Positions 20,746-31,514 of a stretch of DNA of 64,000 nt are shown here, piece after piece (position 1 is the first letter of the stretch; every line of letters starts with the position of its first letter). The DNA lies in assembly GCA_947471745.1 (NCBI GenBank), contig CANJKZ010000409.1, forward strand, positions 992,001 to 1,056,000, in the 5' to 3' direction. A model generated the notes under the pieces. The model was given only the letters and a program-made list of their open reading frames with translations. It ran no database searches and had not been told where the DNA came from. Source of the DNA: Closterium sp. Naga37s-1 (taxonomy: Eukaryota > Streptophyta > Zygnematophyceae > Desmidiales > Closteriaceae). The position numbers and the translations under genes are program-made.

Positions 20746-23700
20746 GAGAGGAACAGCCGCTGACAACTCTCAAGAGCAGGAATAGAAACTCACATCGTAG
20801 AACACAGTGTTGTGGTTTTCGTATCGATCGCTCTCATCCACGCCATCAAACCGCAGAGGAAACTGCACGAAGCAGCACTTATTCCCACCTGCCCCTGCCC
20901 CATCCCCCATCAACCCATCCGCTTTTCCACCACCCGCGGCTCCACTCCCATCCATCAGAAAGCACATGGCCTCTCTAAGAGCAGTTGCGTTATTGACGTA
21001 GTGATTGGCGTCTAAGGTGAGGAGGAAGGGTGCGTTGGAGAGCAGAGCAGAGACGCGCAGCAGAGCGTTAAGTGCCCCTGCTGTGCCGTGCTCGTTGTAA
21101 CCCGGCCGCTTCTCCCGTGCTACGTATACCAGGCGAGGCAGGTCTATGGACCCCTCTGCTGCTGCTGCTGCTGCTGCTGCCCCCCTGGCAGGTTCCTTTG
21201 CTTCTGTCGCTGTGTTTTCGCCCTTCTGTGCTGCCTCTTCTGCTGCCTTCTCTGCCGCCTTCTCTTTTCCGTTTCCAGTTCCGTTCCCTGCCGCCCCAGT
21301 TCCCTTCTCGGTGCTCCTTTCTGTCCCCTTTTCAGCTTCACCCACAGTAACTGCAGCAGCAGCACCCCCACCACCCCCCCCACCACCCGATCCCAGAAAA
21401 ACCTGCACCATGGCTGGGTGGTCATGAGCTCTACTCCCCGGCCACGGCACCCCATCATCCATGCTCCACTCGCCCCTCTCCAGCCCCTCCTCCCACCTTG
21501 AATTCATCTTGTTCAGCCGGATCTTGGTCTGCTCCCATGCGGACTTCACCGTGCGGCGATCCGTGAGGAAGGACGGGTGGGTCTGGGATGCAAGGTAGCT
21601 CCCTCCGCTGCTGCTAGTTCTTCTGCTGCCCCACCCACCACTGGGAATGTCCGCACTAGAGCTTGCTGCTGTTGAGTCATCAGAGGATACACAGTTGCTG
21701 AAGCCACCACCGTTAACAGCAGCACCGCCAGCATAGGCATCAGCAGCACCAGCAACACCAACATACGCGCCAGCCCCTCCCCCTGTCGCTCCTCCTTTTC
21801 CTCCTCCCCTTCCTCCCGCTCCTCCTCCTCCCGGGAATGCCTTTTGCTTGAAGTACACGTCAGGTGCTCTCGGCTCTATGCTGTATTTCTTGCAGAAGGG
21901 CACCCAGAGACGGGCGAATTCCGCAACTAGACCCACCATTTGGAAGGTCAGCAGAGAAGCGCCCTCGTCGGCGAGATAGCACGATACGCGGTCAGTGGGG
22001 TAGTCCATAGCGAGTATAGAAAGGAGGGTGTTGGCTGTGGTAAGAGGAGGATCCGATCTAGGGTCCCCAGAAGAGACAAAGACGTCCACTGGTGCGAGTC
22101 CGGACACCCCAGAAGAGGAATTTTCGAACCTGACCGACAGCCTGCCCGGAAAGGTTCTTCGCTTGACCGGAGTCCACTTGGGAAACTGGTCGAAAATCCA
22201 GGATAGGATGAACCAGATTTCGCACGCTACTGAGGTAGCCCAAAGGGGGATGGATTTGGTGTTGGGGTTGAGGATTCGCCAGCGCAGAAACAGGATTGTG
22301 ACTAGAAGGCGGAGGACTATAACGAGTCGGTACGGGTTCACGAGAGATGCTGGGAGGCGAAGCTTCTGGGAAAGTGGCTGCCGGGATTCATCAGCCATAG
22401 GGACACCGTCTCCTCCCTCCTCCTCTTCCCCCTCCTCCGGTTCCTGCCTCTGCTCACACTTCCCAGTGTGACCTCCCCTGTACCCGTTATAGCATGGCTC
22501 GTTAACAGTGACGAGCTTGTTAGACCCAGCGTTGGTGGGTAACAGGGCGAGATGGGTGGGAGGCGAGTCAGACACGGGAGCTATGGATGGGACTGTTGGG
22601 AGAGGTGGGAGAGGCAGAGGCATGGGAGGAGGCACAGCAGCGGTACCATCAGCAGCAACAGCAGCAGCACCACCAGGAGCAGCAGCAGCACCACCAGGAG
22701 CAGCAGCAGCACATTCTCCAGCCTTCCCTCCGCTGCTTCTCCCTCCCTTTCCTTTCCACACAACACTTCCATACCCATACACTGCTTGGTTCTTCTCAGG
22801 GTCTAAAGCCCTCACTCCTCCTGCTCCTTCTCTCACCCGCCTCTCCTGCTCCTTCTGCCACAGCAGCCACTGCTGCTCCCGCGTCAGAGGCTTTAAGAGG
22901 TTGCCTAGAGGGGCGGGTACCGTCCCACGCGCTGCTGCTGATGCTGCTGGTGACATTACTGCATTTTCGGCCAGGTTGAAAGGGGGAGGAACGGTGGCAG
23001 CAGGTGCAATAGCATTGGGAGCGTGGGTGGGGAAATAGTGGGGAGAAGCAGCAGAAGGATTGGGTGTGGTGTGATGCATAGTGGTATTAGGAAGAGCAGG
23101 AGAGGGGAGATGCACCAGAGGGGGGTAGGGGGGGGTGTAGGGGGAGGAGGGGGAGGATAATCCGCGGAGCATGTAAGGGGAAGGCGGAAGAGGAGTGCAG
23201 GGGGAGTGGTTTGCCGCCCACGGGGAGGGGGGGACTGAGGGGGAGGCGGAGGGGGATAAGTTGCGGGCGTGCGGGTAAGGAAAGGTCGAAGCAGAGGACG
23301 AGGAGGAAGAGGTGGTGGTGGAGGATTGAGTGGGTTGTTTGGTAGGCGTGGCAGGGTTATAGGGAGGGATAGGAGGAATGGGAGGAATGGAAGAAAGGGA
23401 AGCGATGCGAGGGATGGGGATGGTTACGGGACGATTCTCGTGATGTTGTAAATGAAAGGTTGGTGGTTGCTGCTTCTGATGTTTATACTGCTGCTGCTGC
23501 TGCTGGTTATGCTGCTGTTGCCTTTTCCGCTGCTGCTGTGGCTGCTGCAATTCTGCTGCAACCGCTGCTGCAGCCACATTCGGCGGAGGGCAAGGCATAG
23601 TAGGCGGAAGATGCGCAATCCGAGGAACAGAGGCGGAGGCGGGCAGGCGAGCGGGCAGATGTCCGGGCAGGTGTGCGGGCAGGTGTTGTTGTTTCCAGGC

Positions 23701-24398
23701 ATAACCCCACGACTGCTGCTGCTGCTTCTCCTCCTGCTGCTGAAGCTGCCAGTGGAAACGCGCCGCCTCTCCCTGCCTCTCTCCCTGAAGGGAATCCATA
23801 GCCACTGATGCACCGGCCCCCGTGGCGGGAACAGCAGCAGCAGCAGCAGCTGCTGTCGCATCCCTCTCCGCCTTCTCCGCCCGCTCCGCCCTTTCCGCCC
23901 GCCCCGCGCCTTCCGCCCGCTCCGCCCTCTCCGCGGTCGCGGAGTGAGCATCACCGTCGGACGCGCGCTCCCGCCCAGCACCACTGCTGCCGGCCTTACT
24001 GCTGCCGGCCCAGGATCCCTCACTCTCCAGACCATGAAGTTCCCACCCGTCCGTCCCCTGCTGCTCCGCGGGAGGAGCAGCTCCAGCAGTTGCAGCAGCG
24101 CCGCCGCGACGCGTTTCCGCGTCGAGAAACGATGAGTTGCAGTCACTCGCTTCGTTACAATCACTCCCTTCGTTACAGTCGTACGGAAGATTACAGTTGA
24201 GGCACGCGTTCGCACCGTGCTTGCGCTCGTACGCGACGCAGGCCCGACAGATGGGGAAGGAGAGGCCGCAGCGAGAACATGCGACGAACGGCCGCCGTCG
24301 CCCGTCATCGTCCACCGGCGACGACGCGCCGACGACGTCGCTGCAGATTTCGCAGGTGGGGAGCAGGTGCTGCGACGTCGCAGGCGACGGGTCGCTGG

Positions 24399-24902
24399 TG
24401 TTGGAGAATCGAGTTTCTGCCGCCCCAGCCCTTTGCACACAAGCAGCAGCAAGGGGGAATGTCGGCGATGAATCAGAGGCTTCGGGAAGTACTTCGAAAG
24501 TTCCGCCACCAATCAGATTTCAGCCGAAGACTCGATACAGTTCAAAGCTGCCTTCAAACCGAAGTGTTGGCAGTTTCTACAGGTTTCTACACATCAGAAT
24601 CAGCTATAACAGAAATATCCAGAGTTTTCTTATTCATGCACCTCATGTGGCACTCAAAGTCACTCAAGGTCCATCCAATCTAGATTGTGCCCAAGTTACC
24701 AGGGAAGTTACATTGTCTATCAGCCTAGTTTGAGCTTTCAATCTGTCTTGTTTGTGATGCCTATAGAGTTGTGCTTTAGTGGGCTTGTTAATCTTGAACA
24801 TAGTGAAGTTTTACCTCATCCAGTCAATTCCAGTAGCCCTGCTAAGACTTTCCAGCCAAGTTTCCAGCCATCCAGTATTCACAGCTACTCTGTTTTACAA
24901 GT
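24399..24902 (+). repeat. 5' LTR of Copia element 2
   Basis: 504 bp, beginning TGTTGG and ending ACAAGT, directly before the tRNA-Met primer-binding site. Read on the minus strand its first 40 bp add an in-frame ATG (24438) to the interrupted cellulose-synthase-like frame. Confidence 0.94.
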
Positions 24903-24968
24903 TGGTATCAGAGCTCGTCGTTTCGATCAACCGAGTCCACCACGTTTCTATCCTGGCATAATACGAGC

Positions 24969-27900
24969 ATGGCGGGAGACAATCCGTCTGGCACTGCACT
25001 TCAGTCAGCCGGAGGAGCTTCAGAGTCAACCTCAGCAGCTACAGGTTTATTGGAAGCAGTTGCACCAGGAGGTTCTTCAACAGCATACTCACCACTCACC
25101 TCCTTCATGCCTAAGCTTCACCTTCCCAAGTTCAACGGCAAAGATTTTCCAACATGGGCAACTCAGTTTGAGCTCACTGCATCCCTTCTGGATCTGTGGC
25201 CTTACTATACTGGAGAAGCAGCCAAACAAGCAGCAGATGCTTCAGGAGCTGAAAAACGACTTTACGAACGACGCAACAATGAGGCCTTCCTCTACCTACT
25301 CAATAGCATTCACGAGCAGCAGTTGAAGTCGCTCCTGCCCTGTTCTACCAAGGCAAACAGTGCAGAGGAAGCATGGAGCCGACTGAAGTCTATGCACCAG
25401 TCAAAATCCGAGAGCAGCCAAGCCGAGATGTGGAGCCGCTTCATGAATCTGAAGATGGAAGAAGATGAATCAGCACAAGCCTACCTACAACGAGCTGAAA
25501 CAATGCTGGAGGAAGCAGCAGCGATCGGCTTGGAGATTCCAGAGTCTCTTTTCAAGATCGTCATCCTCACCGGCCTTACACCGGAGTGGGACACTTTCCG
25601 TGCAACACTACAAGCGCTCCCACAGTCAATGAAGAGTCGTGCGTTCATATTCGAAGCCCTTGTCAACGAGCAGCAAAGTCGAGACCTTGCACGAAACAAG
25701 CGGAGTGACGAAGGTGCGTGGAGTGCTGCAGCAGCTACAAGATATGGCAACCAATTCCAGAGGCAAGAAAATTTCACCCCAAACCGCCCTCAACCCTACT
25801 ACGGTACGAAATTTCAGTCACCTCCCAACCCATACAAACCCTCTCGTTTTCCTCAGTCAAGTCCTCCCTATAAGTCCAGTCCCTATGTCCAGCCAAGGCC
25901 TTCGATTCCCAATCAATACCAGCCTAGGAATGCAAGAGTCAATACGCCAAGAGTCAATAATTTCAGCCAAGCCCCGAATGCTAAAAAGTTTAATTTTGAG
26001 TGTTTTTGTTGTCATGAGTGGGGTCACCCGTGGTATGCTTGTCCTAAGAAGCCTCCTAATTGGGTCCCCCCACCTCAGCTACTATCTGAAAAAGGTAAGG
26101 CAGCCATAGCAAATATAGCAAGTCATTCTACAAGTCAAGATGAGTCCAAAGAGTTCGATGGTCCTGTCCTTTTTAACGCTGCTACTTGCATGCACGTTTT
26201 CTCTACTAGTAGTGAGGATTTTATTCTTGATAGTGGCTGCTCTGAAACCATGACTCCCTATCAGTCCATTCTCAAGGATTTTCAGCCCTCATATGACTCA
26301 AAAGCTGTGACTCTTGCTGATCTTGGCAAAGTACCTATCAAAGGAGTCGGCAAGCTTTGTTCGATAAAGCTTTGTTCAAAGGATGGTAAGTCATTTTGTG
26401 TCAATAAAGCTTTGTTTGTTCCTGATTTGGGAGCAAACTTGCTCTCAGCCGGACAACTCGAAGAGAAAGGTGCCTCTGTTCTCCTGCAAGGGGGGAAAGC
26501 CAAAGTGTGGGATAGTGCAGGAAATCTGGTGGCTGAAGGCGAGCGTACCGGGCGGCTCTACAAGATGAAGTTGGAGATTAAGCGCAGTGCTAGCAACACG
26601 AAGAACGACGTTGTCTCGCTTCCCGCTGTTTCAACCGATCAAGTCAACAACAAAGGGAGTATCTCCCAAGCTGAGGTATGGCATGCACGCTTGGGGCACG
26701 TGGGAGTGCAAGCATTGAAAGAGTTGGTAAAACACAAGAGCGTGGAAGGATTGAGTTTGAGTGAAAGTGCAGTCAAGTCCCTTTCTTCCGTTCCATGTCC
26801 ATCTTGTGTGGAAGGTAAGCTAGCTAGAAAGCCATTCTTCCCTTCTAAGTCTCAGTCAAGGGACCTCCTAGAGTTGGTCCACACTGATGTCTTCGGCCCC
26901 ATGCGAGACCCTACTCGAAACGGTAAGAGATATTTGGTGCCTTTCATTGATGACAAGAGTCGTTTCTCGTGGTCCTTTTTCATCAACACCAAGGATGAAG
27001 TTCACAAGTGTTTCAAGCAATGGCTAGCACTTGTTGAGAGAGAGTCAGGGAAGAAGTTACTCACCTTGAGGTCGGACCGAGGAGGTGAGTACATGGGGAA
27101 AGCGTTTCAGGGGGAGTTGTTGGCATTGGGCATCAAACAACAGTTTACTTGTCCCTATAGCCCACAGCAAAACGGAGTGGCAGAGAGGTTTCATAGCACT
27201 ATTCAAGCTATAGCTACCACTTTTCTTCGGTTTAAAGGCCTTGACAAGCTCTGGTGGGGTGAGGCAATCACTATGGCAATTTATGTTCGCAACAGGAGAC
27301 CCACAAGGCCCCTACCGGAAGGTATAACGCCATATGAGGCTTGGTTTGGAGTTAAACCAGATCTGTCTATGCTTCGTGTTTTTGGTTCCATGGCCCAATA
27401 CCGTGTTCCAGATGCAAAGAGACGCCACCTGGACAGCAAAGCTCATTGGGGCCTCTTCATCGGCATGAGCAATGAGAGCAAGGGATGGGTCCTTTGGGAT
27501 CCTGTCACCAAGCGAGAAGTGGTTTCAAGGGATGTTGTCTTCTATGAAGACATGTCCCTTGCAGGTTGGCATAAGTTTTCCTCTTCCTCCTCTCTACCCT
27601 CTATCCAACAGGAACCAGCAAGCGCACCTGAGGAAACAATACAAGAGGAGGAAGAAGATGACATCGATTCTGACCATAGCGGACCCATCATCAATCTCCC
27701 GCAAGCCGTTGTCAACGAGACCAGCCGCGCCACACCAGTGCCACCAGCAGCTACTCAACCAAGTGGAGATGTGGTCCAGCCATCAAATGAAGACCATCCA
27801 CCCCAGGAAGTCACCGTTCCATCACCGCCAAAGGAGCAGCAGCCAACCGTCACCAACCAGCCAGCTACTTCAACACTAACCCCGCAAGTTCAACGTCAAC

Positions 27901-27986
27901 CGGATCAGCCCACCACTACACCATCAGACCCATCACCAGCCGTCACTCCAGAGGCAACTACAGAAGCTCACCATCATCCGATGTAG
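24969..27986 (+). CDS. Copia 2 Gag-protease-integrase, up to an in-frame TAG
   Basis: The 1,005-codon frame holds a UBN2-type Gag (LHLPKFNGKDFPTWATQ), a CX2CX4HX4C zinc knuckle (CFCCHEWGHPWYAC, about residues 344-357) and protease DSGCSE (about residue 424). A pre-integrase zinc motif (WHARLGH ... CPSCVEGK) and the integrase D-D-E core (HTDVFGP, RSDRGGE, NGVAE) follow. It stops at TAG 27984-27986, in the IN-RT linker. The downstream frame is in phase, so this single codon separates Gag-IN from RT-RNase H. The next codons are CAG CAA; a CAG to TAG change in a Gln-rich linker or partial read-through are both possible. Confidence 0.93.
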   Translation: MAGDNPSGTALQSAGGASESTSAATGLLEAVAPGGSSTAYSPLTSFMPKLHLPKFNGKDFPTWATQFELTASLLDLWPYYTGEAAKQAADASGAEKRLYERRNNEAFLYLLNSIHEQQLKSLLPCSTKANSAEEAWSRLKSMHQSKSESSQAEMWSRFMNLKMEEDESAQAYLQRAETMLEEAAAIGLEIPESLFKIVILTGLTPEWDTFRATLQALPQSMKSRAFIFEALVNEQQSRDLARNKRSDEGAWSAAAATRYGNQFQRQENFTPNRPQPYYGTKFQSPPNPYKPSRFPQSSPPYKSSPYVQPRPSIPNQYQPRNARVNTPRVNNFSQAPNAKKFNFECFCCHEWGHPWYACPKKPPNWVPPPQLLSEKGKAAIANIASHSTSQDESKEFDGPVLFNAATCMHVFSTSSEDFILDSGCSETMTPYQSILKDFQPSYDSKAVTLADLGKVPIKGVGKLCSIKLCSKDGKSFCVNKALFVPDLGANLLSAGQLEEKGASVLLQGGKAKVWDSAGNLVAEGERTGRLYKMKLEIKRSASNTKNDVVSLPAVSTDQVNNKGSISQAEVWHARLGHVGVQALKELVKHKSVEGLSLSESAVKSLSSVPCPSCVEGKLARKPFFPSKSQSRDLLELVHTDVFGPMRDPTRNGKRYLVPFIDDKSRFSWSFFINTKDEVHKCFKQWLALVERESGKKLLTLRSDRGGEYMGKAFQGELLALGIKQQFTCPYSPQQNGVAERFHSTIQAIATTFLRFKGLDKLWWGEAITMAIYVRNRRPTRPLPEGITPYEAWFGVKPDLSMLRVFGSMAQYRVPDAKRRHLDSKAHWGLFIGMSNESKGWVLWDPVTKREVVSRDVVFYEDMSLAGWHKFSSSSSLPSIQQEPASAPEETIQEEEEDDIDSDHSGPIINLPQAVVNETSRATPVPPAATQPSGDVVQPSNEDHPPQEVTVPSPPKEQQPTVTNQPATSTLTPQVQRQPDQPTTTPSDPSPAVTPEATTEAHHHPM

Positions 27987-28370
27987 CAGCAACCTACAGC
28001 TACAAGACTCCAAGTACCTACATCAGCACCATCTACGACTCTTCCTATCAACAAGCCAGCCGTCACCACCACACCTCGTTCCACCCGTTCATCACTTCAG
28101 GTTCCAACGTCAAGCCAGCTCATAGCACGAGGATCTCTTCAGCGAGTCACCACAAATACCAGCTCCAATAGCCCACTTCTTCATCCAAGGCCCTTCTCAA
28201 CTTCACCCCCACGTCCCGGAATCGGCCGTCATCAACTACCGTCATCTTCAACACCGAGAACCAACACCAATCAGACCCAAACATCTCCAACTTTCGACAA
28301 CGCAGCGTCATCATCAATCCCCAAGCTTCTAGTCTCAAGATCCCCACCACGAGCATCTTCACAACCAACT

Positions 28371-30464
28371 ATGCTGACGAACGCTTCAGCTTCACCGCCA
28401 CTAGTCACCACACCTATTCTTCAAGTCGACACCGATAATCGAGAGAGTTTCACGCCGAGAGAACATCATGCAGCCGTGCCGCCGTCGCAGCCGTTGTCGC
28501 AGCCGTTGTCTCAGCCGCAAATGACCGTACCAACACATCCAAACACTGTGAGACCGGACCCTACCACTGATGTGTCTCAGCCAAGTGAGGAGTATGGTAA
28601 AGGTAAACGAGTCCGCAAGGTAAAAAAACCCTTCACATTCATGGTCGACATGTCATCAAGGTGCACATGTGAGGAGAGCGAGAATTGCATTCACAAGAAG
28701 GTAGAAGCAATATGCATGGCAGCCTCACACCTTCCACGAGAGCCATTGAGTCGTCGTGAGGCAATGACAAGTCCTGAGAGAGAGCATTGGTTGAAGGCCG
28801 AGGAAGAAGAGATTGAGAGTCTCATGAAGCGAGGTACATGGCGTCTTGTTGAGCCACCTCCAGGGAAGAAGGTCATTGGTGTCAAATGGGTGTACAAGAT
28901 TAAGGTAAAAGGTGATGGTAGCCTTGATAGGTACAAGGCAAGGTTAGTGGCAAAAGGCTACTCCCAAATTCCAGGTCTTGACTTCACCGAAACCTTTGCC
29001 GCGGTAGCCAAGTACACCACGGTACGAGTTCTCCTCGCCATAGCCGCATATCTTGGTCTCCATATCCATCAAATGGATGTCAAGAATGCATTTCTCTACG
29101 GTGTCTTGGAAGAAGAGGTATACATGGCACAACCCAAAGGTTATGATGATGGTACGGGTCGAGTTTGTCGCTTGGTAAAGTCACTTTATGGTCTCAAACA
29201 GTCCCCACGGGTATGGTATCATGCTCTTGAGAAGGTACTCTTCAAGCACGGTTTCACAAGGTCCATGAGAGACAACGCGTTGTACTTCATGCACACGAGT
29301 GAGGGGGAGTACATTTGGCTCTTGGTATATGTCGATGATCTCCTCCTAGTCTCAGGTTCTCTTGATCTCCTCAACAAGGTGAAAGGTATTCTCATGAGTG
29401 CATTCACAATGACCGATCTTGGTGAGCCGAGTCATTATCTTGGTATGAACATTGTGAGAGATCATAATTCACGGTCCATCTTCCTATTTCAGCAAAGGTT
29501 TATCCAAAAGGTCCTTGAGAGGTTTGGTCTTGATGATAGCAAGCCATCACCTACCCCGCTTCTTTCCAACTTTGTCCCTTTGTCTTCGCATCAGCTCTAT
29601 GAGGAGAGAGAGTTAAACCTTGACATCACGGGTATTGAGCAGTTGCGTCTTGAGGAGAGTGAGCATCATGGTGAGAATTCACCCAAGGTATCTCCACAAG
29701 ATCTAGCACTCTACCAAAGTCAGGTTGGGTGTCTGATGTATGCAGCCCTATGTACAAGGCCTGACTTAGCATTCACGGTATCCAAGCTAGCTCAACACAT
29801 GAGTGCCCCATCACCCATCCATATGCATGCAGCCAAGCGAGCTCTTAGGTATCTCAAAGGTACTTCTAATCTTGGTCTTCTCTTCCAAGCCAGCCCACAT
29901 GCATGCTCCCTCCAAGGCTTCACCGATGCAAATTGGGCGGGAGAATTGAGCACACGCAAGTCCACCGGCGGCTACATCTTCCTCATGTGCGGTGCCGCTG
30001 TTTCTTGGCAATCACGCAAGCAAAGTTGTGTGGCGCTTTCTACTACCGAAGCTGAGTACATGGCAATGACCGAAGGAGCAAGGGAGGCAATCTGGTTACG
30101 TGGACTCATGGAGGACTTGAGGCAGCCGCAAACTCAACCGACTCCGCTCTACGTGGACAACACTTCAGCCATCGCCCTATCCAAGAACCCGGTTCATCAT
30201 GGCCGTACAAAACACATCGAGGTGCAGTACCATTTCATCCGTGAGCAAATAGAAAAGGGAGTTCTCGCCGTCAACTTTTGCCGTTCATTCGATCAAGCAG
30301 CAGATTTCATGACCAAGGTTCTTCCACATGATGCATTCAACATGTGCAAGGCAAGAGCAGGCCTCATGACACTTCATGAAGCAATGGAGCAGTTTGAGGA
30401 GAATGAGGAGTGTGAGGAGAAGAGACGTGGGCAGCAGCATGAAGTGTATGCTAAGGAGATGTGA
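28371..30464 (+). CDS. Copia 2 reverse transcriptase-RNase H, in phase with the upstream frame
   Basis: This is the continuation of the frame that stops at 27984; the 128 codons between the stop and this ATG are open. The reverse transcriptase domain runs from REHWLKAEEEEIESL through MDVKNAFLYG to YVDDLL (near 29,330). RNase H follows with GFTDANWAG, STTEAEYMA and YVDNTSAIAL. It ends in TGA before the purine tract. All motifs look intact, so the element may be active or very recently active. Confidence 0.93.
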   Translation: MLTNASASPPLVTTPILQVDTDNRESFTPREHHAAVPPSQPLSQPLSQPQMTVPTHPNTVRPDPTTDVSQPSEEYGKGKRVRKVKKPFTFMVDMSSRCTCEESENCIHKKVEAICMAASHLPREPLSRREAMTSPEREHWLKAEEEEIESLMKRGTWRLVEPPPGKKVIGVKWVYKIKVKGDGSLDRYKARLVAKGYSQIPGLDFTETFAAVAKYTTVRVLLAIAAYLGLHIHQMDVKNAFLYGVLEEEVYMAQPKGYDDGTGRVCRLVKSLYGLKQSPRVWYHALEKVLFKHGFTRSMRDNALYFMHTSEGEYIWLLVYVDDLLLVSGSLDLLNKVKGILMSAFTMTDLGEPSHYLGMNIVRDHNSRSIFLFQQRFIQKVLERFGLDDSKPSPTPLLSNFVPLSSHQLYEERELNLDITGIEQLRLEESEHHGENSPKVSPQDLALYQSQVGCLMYAALCTRPDLAFTVSKLAQHMSAPSPIHMHAAKRALRYLKGTSNLGLLFQASPHACSLQGFTDANWAGELSTRKSTGGYIFLMCGAAVSWQSRKQSCVALSTTEAEYMAMTEGAREAIWLRGLMEDLRQPQTQPTPLYVDNTSAIALSKNPVHHGRTKHIEVQYHFIREQIEKGVLAVNFCRSFDQAADFMTKVLPHDAFNMCKARAGLMTLHEAMEQFEENEECEEKRRGQQHEVYAKEM

Positions 30465-30516
30465 GAGGAGCATCAGCATGGGTGTATGTGTGCTTCGGGT
30501 CCGGTGCGAGGGGGAG

Positions 30517-31020
30517 TGTTGGAGAATCGAGTTTCTGCCGCCCCAGCCCTTTGCACACAAGCAGCAGCAAGGGGGAATGTCGGCGATGAATCAGAGGCTT
30601 TGGGAAGTACTTCGAAAGTTCCGCCACCAATCAGATTTCAGCCGAAGACTCGATACAGTTCAAAGCTGCCTTCAAACCGAAGTGTTGGCAGTTTCTACAG
30701 GTTTCTACACATCAGAATCAGCTATAACAGAAGTATCCAGAGTTTTCTTATTCATGCACCTCATGTGGCACTCAAAGTCACTCAAGGTCCATCCAATCTA
30801 GATTGTGCCCAAGTTACCAGGGAAGTTACATTGTCTATCAGCCTAGTTTGAGCTTTCAATCTGTCTTGTTTGTGATGCCTATAGAGTTGTGCTTTAGTGG
30901 GCTTGTTAATCTTGAACATAGTGAAGTTTTACCTCATCCAGTCAATTCCAGTAGCCCTGCTAAGACTTTCCAGCCAAGTTTCCAGCCATCCAGTATTCAC
31001 AGCTACTCTGTTTTACAAGT
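30517..31020 (+). repeat. 3' LTR of Copia element 2
   Basis: 504 bp, matching the 5' LTR except for two substitutions (GGCTTTGGG for GGCTTCGGG; GAAGTATCC for GAAATATCC). Followed by target duplication GCTGG. Confidence 0.94.
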
Positions 31021-31025
31021 GCTGG

Positions 31026-31509
31026 CGATCGCCGTAAGGCGAAGGCTCGGGATTTTGTCGCCGAAAGAGGCGGCGCGGTACATGACTGAGACGATAACGA
31101 TCGGAATGAATCAGAGAAAAATGGTTTTTCTTCTTATTCTTCTTCTCGTCTTCTTTGAAGGATATCTTGGAGGAATAAACGATCGCACTGTTGACTAGTG
31201 GTGATAATACACACAGCGCCGCCGCGGCGGCTCTCGACGAATGGACGGTTCGAGGTGCTGTATACCTACGAGGAACTATTCAGTCCGTGAAATGCTCTCA
31301 GGAGGACGATAACTCCTTGGAATCCAGCGAACGATAGTCCTAGGCTTGTGTCAGTTTGTAGAGCTGAGCAGTTCGAGGGATTACTAATCAGTCAGTGATT
31401 CGGTCAGTCGGTCAGTCAGTTAGTCAGTCAGTAATTAACGGGTTAGTTATACTCCCCGAGGTCCCTCAGAGAATGTAGTCGCGGTTCAGAGACATGAGAG
31501 CTCGCGAGG
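31026..31509. promoter_or_regulatory. Likely 5' UTR and promoter region of the cellulose-synthase-like gene
   Basis: The original ATG is at 31083 on the minus strand, so sequence to its right is upstream of that gene. I see no TATA box that I would defend. A (TCAG)n-like run (about 31,380-31,435) is the only clear structure. The next retrotransposon begins at 31515. Confidence 0.4.
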
Positions 31510-31514
31510 AGGCG

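Larger units (their letters stand above)
24399..31020 (+). mobile_element. Ty1/Copia LTR retrotransposon 2, young and nearly intact
   Basis: LTRs of 504 bp (24399-24902 and 30517-31020) differ at two positions by eye. Target duplication GCTGG flanks both sides (24394-24398, 31021-31025). The primer-binding site TGGTATCAGAGC starts at 24903 next to the 5' LTR, and the purine tract GCGAGGGGGAG precedes the 3' LTR. The LTRs start TGTTGG but end ACAAGT rather than the usual CA. The element is antisense to the cellulose-synthase-like gene and splits its first coding exon. Confidence 0.95.
18097..31083 (-). pseudogene. Cellulose synthase family protein (CesA-like), catalytic motifs lost, first exon split by Copia
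   Basis: Coding pieces are 31083-31021 (21 codons from ATG), 24393-20794 and 20328-18097, with one GT-AG intron at 20793-20329. The protein has a CesA-type RING-like finger (CEIC, CSRC, CRAC, CLNC), two N-terminal membrane spans (NPYRLVIVLRLL, SVACEIWFILSWIFDQFPKW), the PVDVFVS block, then a glycosyltransferase-2 core and a C-terminal membrane block. In CesA the four motifs are DDG, DCD, TED and QxxRW. Here they read ADEG, DAN (LDANHY), no TED (LAHPLVTG) and QVLLS, so catalysis is very unlikely. Plant-conserved and class-specific regions are replaced by Gly/Ser/Ala-rich inserts. The reading frame is otherwise open over about 1,970 codons, so the protein may have been a scaffold or regulator until Copia inserted after codon 21. 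Confidence 0.85.

Noticed and set aside
1113..27986. Reassignment of TAG to glutamine in the nuclear code
   Set aside because: TAG ends the AIM24, CCCH and cellulose-synthase-like genes and the gag-only ORF at expected places, so general reassignment does not fit.
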